From Cardiocondyla obscurior (lineage: Eukaryota > Arthropoda > Insecta > Hymenoptera > Formicidae): a stretch of DNA of 64,000 nt. The stretch covers positions 498,501-562,500 of the forward strand of contig NC_091881.1 in assembly GCF_019399895.1 (NCBI RefSeq). Direction: 5' to 3'. Positions 11,664-24,100 of the stretch are shown here, in pieces (position 1 is the stretch's first letter; every line of letters begins with the position of its first letter). The notes under the pieces were generated by a model. The model was not told where the DNA came from, made no database searches, and saw only the letters and a list, made by a program, of their open reading frames with translations. A program made the position numbers and the translations under genes.

Positions 11664-11938
11664 TTTTTATAAACCGCATCAAACTCTATTTCATTCGTTA
11701 CGTTTATAATTAATAAAAAAAATTTTCTGTCTCACTTTCTTGCAATTATTTAATAAGTGTGCTTCGCACAAGTTAAGGGGGGTGTCTCTCAAGCGTAATA
11801 TCGCGCGGTAACGCATACCGTGTCACGTAAAAAATTGAGTAAAAAAAAAAAAAAAAGAAATACCTAACAGGCCTTGTCTCCAAAGAAGGAGATGAAAAAC
11901 GTAGAACTAAAGTTGAAGCCTCGTTAATGTACACTTAC

Positions 11939-12134
11939 CTTGCTCTTGTGAATGTGCTGATGCTGATATTCGCTGTCGAATTCCGGCTCGCTGAAGTAGC
12001 TCTGGTCTTCCCAATGAGGAGGCAGACCACCGCCGCCTCCTGGCACTCCTAACGGTCCCGGCATCCCCGTCACTCCGTCGACACTCTCGAAAAGTCTCAG
12101 GACACTGCGATCCCTGATGTCTCTCAGGTGCGAT
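11939..12134 (-). CDS. SRCIN1/SKT-like gene, coding exon 7 (end of domain)
   Basis: The acceptor GATGTTTAG ends at 12135 and the donor AAG/GTAAGT follows 11939. The exon starts by completing the split Arg codon. It encodes SHLRDIRDRSVLRLFESVDG, which closes the AIP3-like domain, then a Gly/Pro loop (GPLGVPGGGGG), HWEDQSYFSEPEFDSEY with several tyrosines, and HQHIHKSK. It leaves in phase 0, so the next exon must lie further left on the minus strand. Confidence 0.9.
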
Positions 12135-15100
12135 CTAAACATCAGAATAATTACCTTTATAAATATTACGTTGCAGCGATAAGTAATTATTGATTAAAAA
12201 TCGTTGTTATAATAATTACTGTCATGTAAATTGAATTAAACAATTATATGCAGAGTTCCTCTATTTTAAATATTATATGACAATAATACTTATTTAACAG
12301 ACTATTCTAAATTATAAAAATTAGAACTTATTATTAAAAAAAAAAGATTACGACGATGTAAAGCTCTTACCTTAGATCTTCGAGTTCGTAAAACATGTCC
12401 TTGTTGCTGTCGTGAATATAAACTTTTACGTGAGGGCTATCCAGATATTCCATAGTGAGCTGTTTCGGAAAGCTTCTGACGAAAAGGGCCTTGACGGTGT
12501 CTATGCTGGTGATCTCGTTCGGTAACAATGCTCTTTTCGTTTCATTTCTATATTGCAGGAACACCAATCCTAAAAGATATAAAAATGCATTTATTAGCAT
12601 AATCAACAAAGTTTCAAGAAGACAGCGGAGTAAAGCGTACATAAAAGATTTTAATTAAATTTTAATTAAAAAGGAAATAAATTCTGTATGTATGGCAAAT
12701 ACCTAGTGGTCGCTCCAAAGTCTTGCTGGGCGTTCGTACGACGGGCAGGCTGCTCCTTTGCTTGCCCCCTCGCCGAAATCCCGTGCTGGAGGTTTCCACC
12801 TCGGACATGATGCCCGGGTCATCATCGAAAAGCATCGTCGAAGACGGGGGTGGGTAGCCACGCGGCAGAGGCGACTGGAAGTGCGCGAATAAAACTTTAA
12901 TTAAAAATCTTCAAAGGTAACTTACATTAGCAATCTGTTATAATATACATCGCTAATCAGTGGCATCAACGAGGAAATCAAATGATATATCCGCACAGAA
13001 GGAATCCGTTCGATATTAACGACTTCCTCGAGCAAGCGAACACGAGCGAGCATCTTCGAGATTGCGTTATCTGTTCGCGGCAACACATTCGCTCGAGAAA
13101 ATGGCGACGATTCGAGAAAGGCTAAAACTCCGCGTTCCACCGCGGCGTACGTACGCCGCGGGGTCGTTTACTTACTCGCGACGATCAAGAACGCTCGCGA
13201 GTTGTCGATCGAATAAGTACAATTGAATAATGCGAACCTGTGATCCCGGTGATCGCTAAATGCAGAGAATCGTGTGAGAAATTCGTAGAGAACCATTGTG
13301 CGCATTGCGTGCCGCCGCTGTTGCCTGCCTTGTTACGTGCCCTCTGCCTACTGTACCGACGATACCGACTAGCGAGCACAATCGAACGACTTTGGGAATA
13401 CGAGGAGTGGGGGGGACACCGTTCGCGCGACCGACTTCGCGCGGCTAGTTTTTTGTTCGCGCGACTTGTTTATGTTCGCGCTAACGTTCAAAGATAAATA
13501 CATTTTTGACGACTTATAATATGAATATTTTATAAGTTGAATATTATTTTGACGCGCAGCCGAGCGCTCAACCTTTCCTACTTAGATATCATTGATGTTC
13601 CTCCGGAATCTCTATGCATATATAGATACTATACTTAACGATGCGTCTTTTGATAAAAGCGCTTAATTATTAATTAGCTACTCATAAACTTTAATGTAAG
13701 TTTTCTCATTTATCATCAATCGCATTTAGAAATAATCTAATTTTAGTTTAATTTATTTAACGATGTCACTCGGTTATATTACTCGAAATTTTTATTATTA
13801 CCTGCCGCTGTAAATACATTTGTAAAAGAATTTTAGATCAATTAGACACACGGTGAGCTCGAGGATTCAGATGCCACTTAGAGAAAAAGAGATTGTGTCA
13901 GCATGCCGACATGCATTTCAACGATAAAAAAAAAATAGGAAAAGAGAGAAGGAAATAAAAAAAATAAAAATTCGCAGGCAATCTTGCGTGAAAAACACAA
14001 AGATTCAAAAATTACCTTTCTCTGGCGAGACTTGGTCCCCATCTGTGTCGGCAGCACGGCAGGAAAAAACGGAAACACACACACAAAGTAAAATCCAGTT
14101 AGATGTGTAATTTGTTGCGGGGTAGAAAAAGATGAGGGGCAAGAAAACGGTAGAAAAAGTGAGCAAGAAAGATTTTAAAAAATTAATTAATAAAGAAACA
14201 GATAACAATCGACCGGAAACGATTGTTTCGAATAAGAGACCACTGGCAGTTTAGCTGCCGTTCGTTGACAGGTCGATCGTGTAACGCGAACGTAAATTGC
14301 GGCTGCAAATACTGCCCGATACGTACCATAGGTAACAGCTTCCTGTTCGTAATAGAAACGTGTTCCGCGAACCGTTTTTCGGTTTTCGGAGGTGCGCGGT
14401 TAAAGCGTTCGCGATAATCGAATCGTTAGTTTCAGCGAAATGTCATCATGTCTCGTAAACCAGTAAATTATAGTTAGCCCAAAAGTCAATATCCTGCTTC
14501 CTACGATTTGCACGTAGTTTGCGAGACGTGTAATCATGTAGTTAGCGTTAAAAAGTTCAAAAAGGGTACGCACGTGGGTACGCGTCAGATGCAAATTACG
14601 AAGTGCCTCCCGTATTTTCTTTCGTACTTAAACGAAACGCGGCGAATGCATAGTTAAACACATGTACATGTATATTTACTAAAATGCAAAGTGTAACAGG
14701 TATAAACAGAATAAAACATGTAAAATGCATTATGCCCGGATATATCGAAGTACAGACGCTGGTTTCTCGTTATCCCCGTCAGGAAATGCGAAGGTAATTA
14801 ATATTAGCTGCGTTTGAAAAAGAAATATTCGCCAGCGAGTCCGAATTGTATCCTGCTCCTCGTAGAACTATCCGTTACGCGCGTTTGCAAAAATATATCC
14901 ATGCGAAAGAAAATGCGATCGCGCAAAGATAGTCATTCCTGACACGTTGATTTGTTACGTGATCGTATTATCGCATTGTGAAGTCATGGAGGTTCGCGAG
15001 GTACGGGGGCTTACGATGTGCAACATCTACATACGCAATTCACGTTCGAGAAACGGAACACATGTTAAATACCTGCAACCGTGTTGGTAACGCTTTCAGA

Positions 15101-18100
15101 TAAGAGATTAAAAGGTAGGAGGGAGAGACAAGAGAATTAAAAAAAAAAAAAAAAAAAGAGAGAAAGAAAAAGAAGAAAGAAACAAAGAGAGAGAGTGATG
15201 GGGGAGGGAAAACCGAGTACCCCATTACACGTGAATGCATAACTATAACGAAGGGTTAGGGTCATTGTGCGCGTCGAGCTAAACTGAGGGATGGGGACAG
15301 AGATATATATAAATTTATACATATGTATATAACACAGTAAAAAGCAAGAGACTGCTGAGTCTGCTTACTTTTTATCTGGTAAAAAATATTAATGCCCTGA
15401 CTCGCGTTTTCAGCATACAAATTTACGTTAGATACGATGTCGTTGTTTATGACAAATTATTTTTCGCCAATCGTAACTGATCGATCACTTCTACAGTTAA
15501 TCGTTCTCGAAATACAGGGAAGCGTAATTAAATAGATAATTAAATTTTTTGACTGCCTTTCGCGGTTTATTCAGCGATATAGTTCAAAGACGCGGTCTCG
15601 TGGCCGTTTCAAACGGTGTAATTTCGTGATTCGGCAATCTTGTTTCTCGCGTAACCAGGTCGTGTCGTATCGCGACAGAACGTGCTGTGAACCGAGCGGG
15701 TCACCAATTAATGGCAGAACTGGCGAACACGATGATGTAACGCTCGCGCCTGCTATCTTGAATGTGCACCACCTGCGCTCCGATTTCGATTATCTTCTAC
15801 CAAACCGCAGAGACACCCCGAGGAAGCTCAATAATCACGTGCCAAGACCTAATCGATCGTACGACATCCGCCCAACGTGAATAACGCGACCATTCATAAT
15901 TAAAGCAAAGAAAAAAAAAATAATAACACTTCGTAAAATAATAATTTACCATTTTTCTAACTTGTATTATACGCGTGATAATAATGACATTCCCCTATTT
16001 CCTATCTTGCGCGTATTACATTTTTCATGCTATTAATAATAATTTTGTGGAGACAAGAATAAATTTTCATTTCAGTGACGATAATTTACACGTAACTTCC
16101 TCTCTTTTTTTTCTTTTTTTTTTTTTAATTATGTATTTTTAACGTGATAAATTTATCTTCAACGTTACGTCCACTTCGAACAATTTTCAGATAAACCGAT
16201 TCCCATCCTCTTATATTTTTAATGCTTCTTCAAACGTAATTGTCACGTATCGTTACCAAATTTTATTTAAAATTAACTTCCTTGTTCGAACGTATCAAAG
16301 ATGCAAATGCCAGAATATTGCTCGCAGTTATTAAGCGATCATCGTTAAAAGTTTAAACATTCAGATAATTAAAATGTAGAAAAGTGAGTCAGAAATCTGG
16401 GACGTCAAAAGAATGAAGCTACATAGATACGTTTATGGTTCGGTGTGTCGGTACCCTTCAATTATCGGAAACGACGAACGCAAGAAACGAGGACGTCGTA
16501 GGTGGATACCAATTAATTAACCGTTTCCTCTCATTACCAGCGGTTCTTGACCGCACAGTACCTATTGAGCAATAAACTGTGGATATTGCAATAACATTTC
16601 GCTCGTATCCTTCATTTAACGTACAGCGATTTAATTTTATTGTTAAATCCCGTATCTAACCGATGTTTAAAGTAGGTCGTAACCGAAACGTAACGAATGT
16701 GTGCTACTTCCGTTAAATGTGTACATCACTTCGATATCGAATAGCCTACATTAAATATTATTAACATATAATACATAAATAATTCCGTTAAATATCAAAC
16801 CGCAGATGTGCGGGAGCAAAATGAATCTTCCACTAACAATGTTTTCCAATCATTAATGCACGAAATTATCGCGGCACGCTAATGATTCGGTAAATATTTT
16901 ACGTAATAATAATAAGTTTAATAGTGTTACGGCGCCCATAATGTGTCTCGTGAGAAAGTTTCGTAATAACGTCACAAGAGCTTAATTACGTCCTAAGTTT
17001 TTGCGTTCATCAATTACGAAAGGTTTAATTACGCGTAATCACAATTTACGGAGCGAGCCGCGAATCGCGCGGTAAAAATGACGTTCGTCGTACGATTTTG
17101 GAGCGTCGCGCACGTTGAGAAAAGTCTTTAAAAAAAAAATTCGGTTTGTAAACGCTACGTGGAAAGCGAGATCAATTCAACCCCCGTTTTACGATGCACT
17201 CCTCGGGTTACGCTTGATCGCGCAAAAACGCAAACCCTGTATAACTTACAAGACGGATGCTTCTAGGGCAAACAATATACGTATTTTTCTCCGACGGCTT
17301 GAAGGAAGGGAAGAAATTCGGGCGAAAGGGACTTGCGAGGGACGAGCGTGTATGCATTCATGTGCGCCATAAATAAACGGTGACCCTCGGTACGATAGTG
17401 ATGCACCGAGTAGACCAGTGCGGTTGTCTTGAATGAAACATTCTCAAAATGAAAAATCCGCGTTCCCGTATACGGTCGCTTCTCAATGCGAAGACGATTT
17501 TCTTTCTCGTTGCGCGAACGACGCAAGTCACCGGTACGTACATTCGAGTAACTGAACGTTTGCCGTTACCCCACGGGGAAACTGGGGCGAACAACTTGTA
17601 TTTATCGAGATTATCGGAACACCTCGAGCGTAAATAACACGAAAGTTTCAGAAAATAAAATTTGACGAATGTAATTTTACGTAGTGAAAACAGAATAAGC
17701 GACGTTCTCATTTTCATTCAGGCGTATTTTTTTTTTTTTTTTTTTTTTAAGTGCAATACACTCATTCAGCATACTCGATTGCACGCGGTCTTGAATTACA
17801 ACGGTACGTAGAGAAATGCCACATAGCAAAAATCGAGTGCTGTCGATAATGCTCATGCATTCGAGGATCAATTTTACACGTGCCACGTCCGATTTGAAAT
17901 ATGAGAGAGGTAGATGACAACAGACTGTTATCTCGAATTATCTTCCTCAATTTATCACGTTTTACAGTAAAATAAGATTAAATCGCGGAGCACTTGTAAT
18001 AAATATAACCATAATATTCTGTATTTTTAAAATTATAATTCGGTATTCAAACGTTCAGTTACTCATTAAAAGCTTGAGTTAATTTAAATATTAGTATTAA

Positions 18101-21100
18101 TGACCCCGAAAGAAAACTTTAATGTACGTAAAAACAGAGAGAGAAATTAGATCTTATATGATATAAAAATTTTTTCAAACACTTGTAAAAATTTCTCGTT
18201 CTCAACACTTAAGAAAAAATATATAAATGTATCTGCGTATGTGAACAGTAGTTAATATCACACACAAAAATGGAATTAATCAAGTAAATTATCTATAAGA
18301 TTTTAAATATACATTAGAAATAGAAATTTTAGAAAATACACGTACTGAAATCACGCGAAATAAAAAATACATACCACAACGGGAGAGAAAGAAAGCTAAG
18401 CATTTACAGGGCTCTGTCAATTCGAGAAAGAGTGGACCTCTCAGTACTTGAATTTAAATGGGAATATTAGCTATATGTCTATAATTTCGGTAGGGTAAGC
18501 GTCAATAGAACGCTATGGTTAAGAATTAAAGAAATAAAAAAAAAAAATTAAAAAAAAATTGTTATCAAGATTTAACGAAATTATCGCAAACAATAAATAT
18601 GTGTATTTACATGTTGCGTGAGCAAAGATTCACCTCGAGATCCATGGTGGTGTGCCGCGACGGCGGGGTGCCGTATTGCCCGTGTGGTGGCGGCAGATGA
18701 TGCGGATGTAGGGGATGTAAATTCTGGGCCGCGTTGAACTGCTGATGATGAAGAGAGGGTTGATGATCGCCGCCGAGGGTGTGCCTCCTCGGTTCGTCTC
18801 TCGAGCGGCCACCTCCGGATGAGCTCCGGCTCCCCGAGCCACCCCCGCTGCCAACCAAGACGCCTCCACCTCCTCCACCGCCAGACCGTCTGCCAGGTGT
18901 GAGCTCGTTCGAGCCCGGCTCAACCTCCCCCCTGACAGATCCACCTGTAATCACAAATATTTCCTATTAATAACAATTTTTTTTATTAATTATATTTCTA
19001 ATTAAAAAACAAACTTTTTCACGAAAGGAAGTCTAACAAAAAAAAAAAAATTGGGCTTTTAAGCAGAACCTATTAATAAATGTCCTCGATGAGGAATCAA
19101 AGTAAATAGCTTGTCGGCCCAGCGACCTATTTGGCAGAAAGTGACCGCGACAAAGTGTGTGTACCGAGAATAACGCGCTCACGGAAGTGGCCGGAAATAG
19201 TTATTAGATGACACGTGCGTGCGTGTACACAGCGAGGGAGTGCTCGCGCTTTCGTCGTTCCTTGCCCCGGCAAGCGAAGCTGATACGAGAAAAAGGAAGA
19301 TTGCATTAAGTAATAACGTGTCTGGAACTAGCCGAAAGAGATGGACACCTCACGCGAGATTCAATGTTATTTCTCTTCGCTCGGTCGGGCGTGCCTTTTG
19401 CAACATCGGTCGCTTTTAGTTTCCGTTTCTTCGGATTGCCCGTGAACCAAGTGCGAGAAGGAACACAGAGAAATTAACAGTCTCGCAGCATGCACGGGTC
19501 ATTTTCACGGCAATCCCTGAGAACAGGTGAGCGCGACGAGTTTCGCGAAGCACGCACGTAAACCCGGCGAAACGTTCGCTTCCGGTTTGCAAAAGCGTCA
19601 CGCTACCTCGTTTGCCCGGCGTCGCTCTCGACTTGATTAAATACAAACTTGCCGGCGAATACCGGCCGGCCTCGTCGTCCTCTCCAAATGAACGTGCTCC
19701 CCAGGTCACAATCAATTTCAGCGGGTCCGTTTGACCACGTGGGGCTTAACAACGTACCGAAGTTCGAGAGGGATGGATATCGCGCGCGAAAGGAGCTTCG
19801 CGAGAAAATAGGTCACAGCCCGACGGGGTAACGTATCCAGCAGAACTGGACAGCGTCGTCCTCAAATTAATGACGAGATTCGAATTCCGACGGATCTACA
19901 GGAGCGATTCGACCGTCCTGGCGGCTCCATTCCTCGCCTGGACGTTCGAACGTCGTGCATTTCAGCGGCCGTTCCGCGCGAACGTCAAATCGTTGTGGCG
20001 AACGTTGCAAAGCTGGTATCACATATTATCGAAAGAAATTTGTTGGCAGATGTAGACCCAGAGATTTATGGTAACAACGTACAATTTAACGTTTGCAAAA
20101 GATGACTTTTTTAAAATAAATTTCTATTTAAAGATATTTTTCTTTTTAATTAAAAAAAATTTTTTTTTTTAATTTTTTTTTTAGTTTTATTATCTTATCC
20201 ATAATTACTCTTTTGTTGTCGTAATTGCGGATTGTAAAATAATAGATTGGATTCGTTGGCAATTTAAGTTAAGATAAATTAAGTTAGGTAAAGTACTGCG
20301 TTTAAGGTAACTTAACGCTTAAGGTAAACAGAAAGCTGTACGCGTGTGCGAAAATTGGTAACAGCAAGGCAATGCGCTGCCTTGCGTATTTTGTAACAAT
20401 AAGCAGCTAGTTTCTATAATAAAGGAGTTTACGCTCCAAGGCTCGACACCTGTAATTGGCACAACGTGGGTAAACTATAGTATAGAGAACTACTTTGAAA
20501 TTCCTAACAAGCATCTAACACGATCGCAAACCGTATCGCAGTATTATAAGATAATTATTAAAAGCTAAAGATCACTCTTGACGTCATCAAAGACCTTTAA
20601 TACATAATTCTAATCTAGTACTTTACAAAATAAATAGTCAGATAATATAATCATGTAATAATTCTGAATAAAATGCGTCAATAAATTTTCGAATCTAATA
20701 CATTTTTTTTTCTTTCTTCTTTTTTTATCATAAAAAATATAAGACCTTTTATTGAAAATTTTACACGTGACGTTTATCCGTACTTTAAAACTCTCCCGTT
20801 TAGTACTACATCTGTGCCATAAAAGTGACCTAACTGAAAATCGAATCGTTCTATCTCTATAAGTTCTTACCCTTAAGTCCTACCCCTGTAACGAATAAAA
20901 TTGAATTTCCGCATGTTTTTGCTTCTCCGCCTCGGGTTTATTCGCCCCTTCCTAATCTCCTCCCTCAAATCGTCGCAAGTTGAATTTTTCTCGAAGCACC
21001 AATCAAGGCACCGATAATTTAATCGCTCTTTAATCTACAGTAGACTCTCGCAAAGATTTCAACTTGAGGCTTAATCGCGTAAATACTCAACGTTTAAAAT

Positions 21101-24100
21101 TAGGGGGAAAAAAAACAAAAAAATAAAAAAGGAATTGACTACAGATTCAGAATGTCCGTCGTTAAAATTCGACCTCTTTACTTCTCCTGGGATATCCTCC
21201 ACGTCCGAGAAATAATTTCAATAAATTAACAGGCGTCTCTTTCCTCGGGATCGCGCACGCTTGGGGTCACTCCGTGTGTGCACACAGTACATACACCCTA
21301 TGTACACGTGCACGTCGGAGGCGCGACACGTTATATACGAAGCCGGGAGGAGTACTGGCGACGATGACGGCGGGTATCCTCATACGCGTTTATTTTCAGA
21401 AACCTACGTAGCCGTGTGCCGAGAGCGCGCGTGGTCGTCGAGAAATCTAATCTAACGCTCGGAAATTCGATAATCCACGGCCGCAGATAAGATTCTGTAC
21501 GTACGTATATACTTGCGTATGTAGGTACGACGAGGGCCATACCTGGACGCTTCTCTCGCGTATCAGCGACATCCTGATTTCCCCGAACGCTGACGTTCGT
21601 ACACATATGAAGTGAAATAACTAACGGTTCCGATAAGGCCGAAGGGCCGCGCAAGAAATTAAGATATCGAGAGAGAAAAAAAAAAAAAAAATTAAAAACC
21701 GATGACAAATATAATAAAAATACATATCATTGCTAATAATGGATTTCGTTATTCGTAGTGTTGAAAAATAATTTATATTTTCTGCAAAACGTTTAAGTAT
21801 TTTAAATTGATGCATTTATTCAGGTATCCTGCTTTTCGAAGAATATATTTCTTTTTAAATTAATATTTTAATTAATGCAAACTTATGTGGCCGAGTCTCG
21901 AGATTATAGAGACGACCTTACGACGATGGCTGTACTGTCGGTGGGATACTTAGGGTTCTACGACCTCGTTTCTATCCGCGCTGCGTGCTCCGAGTGCGAA
22001 AATAGATCAAATCGATATACCAATGGAGAAAATACACAGCTGGGAGCAATAATTGAAGCGAGCGATGTAGAGTTTATACCGTGTATTATACCACGCCACG
22101 TCGTGCTTTTAAATAAATCAATAGTTACACAAATGGGACTGTTAGTTCCTAAATAAACAATTTTTCCAAGCGAATCCTGATTCCCGTATCGTCGATGGGA
22201 TAAACGTATCTGCGATTTCCCGCGTACATGTTATTTTATCCCGGCAACGTGACGGCTTTTTACAAATAAGAATCAAGTAAAAAGAAAGACAGAGAAAGAG
22301 AAAGCGCCCAGTTAATTAACACCTCTCAACATTCTAATAAATATAAAGGCAAAAGAAAATTAAAAAAAAGAAAAAAAAACAATACTATCCGGCATACGCC
22401 GTTCCTAATTTGAGAACATTAATAATTGCCCCGTATTAAGAGAATGAAGAGAAGGCCGTGAGTTACGAATCGTATCAATTAAGGCATTCCGATGTAGCTT
22501 AACGAAGCGAGGCCTTCTGCTTCGCCGGCGCGATAAACATCGGCGTGCATTCCTGGATGACCGCCCGGATGACCAATCGCTCGTATGCGATTAAGATTCC
22601 ATTATGCATGCACCTCGGCAAGACGATCGATTGCTACGACGGGCCTGATTACCGGAGCTACCGTCACGTGAAACGCTTTTAAGTTCCTCGACCTCCGCGT
22701 GCCATCTGTTGCTCGGTGTTTTTGCATAATACGCCGACATGCCCTACTGAACGTTTCGCGGGATAGTGTTGCACGCTCGAATAGAAGCGGCGAGTAAACG
22801 GCCGTACATTTTGATTGCGTTCATTATATCTTCGAATTCGTGGTTCGCGCACGTGGTCGCGAGGCGTTTAAACGGCCGTACGTCGACGACCAGTTAAGAT
22901 CACTCTCGCTCCGATCAAACGATTATGAATTCGCCGTTAACTAACTGACAAATGGCTCTTAACGCCGTCCAGTGACCATTTAAGAGAGGTTCCTCGTCTT
23001 TGTTTAAATTACACTGCCAGTAACTACGATCGCACGGGGCACGTATATGTGTACGTATGTATTAAACGTATTATCGGAAATAGAGATATGTGGCGAAAGA
23101 AAAGAGAGAAAAAGGAAAAGAAGGATGCGAAATTGCACGGTTTGCTACATAATGACGACAATGAATCGGCGTCGCGAGTGTGTATGGATGCAGGCGTCAC
23201 ATATTAATCTTCCCGACGAAAACGGAGCCGAGACGTCGAGGGATCGTGAATAAAAATTGACGATGACGCGTCGCGAACGAAACCCACAAAGGAGAAACTG
23301 AAAACGTCGAACGGCAGCAATCGTTTCAGGAAAAATCTCCTCGATTTAAAAGAAAATTTACATGTTCCTTTGAACCTATCAAAAATACGAAACGAAATAA
23401 ATGCGCGATATAAAAAAAAAGAGAAAGAAAAAAAAATGTAAAAAAATATACTGATATATAAAAATGAAAATTGACGTATATCTTTTTAAGTATTATAATA
23501 AAATATAATGAAACGCTACATCGTTTGGATAATGTTCCGCTCCGGTTTGACAAACGCGTAGAATAATTTGATGTACGATATACCGAGAGATTTCTGACGT
23601 CAGCATCGATATTCGATATTCAAAAGCGGCGATAGAGCCCACCGGTGACAGTCGTATTCGATGACAATCATATTCATTCGCCGGGAAAACCGAGGGATCA
23701 CCTTTACAATTTTTTTTTTACGCGACAGTGCCGACAGCGACTTAACAGCCTATCAATTCTTATTCGTCTCTTCGCGTCGTTGATCGTCGTTATTTCGCGC
23801 TGAAATATCCGCGACGGATTCGCGTCGAAATTGCTCAGTTTTATTTTACCGCCGGAGAGTTGATTACCAAAACAGTGTCGACACCACGTGCGCTAAATTG
23901 CCAAACGTCGTATGTGACGAACTAACGAGCTGCGACATGCGTCTCTCGGGATTTAGAGAGCGTTGCCTCCGGCGCGTTTCCGTCTAATCTAAACTCTCAG
24001 TTTCGCTTGGGAGGAACGGAGCCGTTGACATGACAAAATCGATTTCGAAATCGGTTTTTTTTCCCCTTTTTCTCTCCGCGGGCCGCGCGCGCGACGAAGA

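Larger units (their letters stand above)
10703..11680 (+). other. Probable 3' UTR of the pentraxin gene
   Basis: This non-coding stretch runs from the stop codon to just past the second AATAAA. It contains short T runs and no credible ORF. The end point is an estimate from the polyadenylation signals; transcripts would be needed to fix it. Confidence 0.55.
12875..14015 (-). other. SRCIN1/SKT-like intron containing a CpG-rich island
   Basis: The intron between coding exons 5 and 4. The segment 13140-13460 is CpG-rich and carries a perfect 22-bp palindrome and a strong minus-strand donor at 13175. It is a candidate internal promoter and alternative first exon. The rest is AT-rich. Confidence 0.6.

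Noticed and set aside
22796..22880. Two copies of AAACGGCCGTAC about 72 bases apart
   Set aside because: Too short and too few copies to call a repeat element or array.
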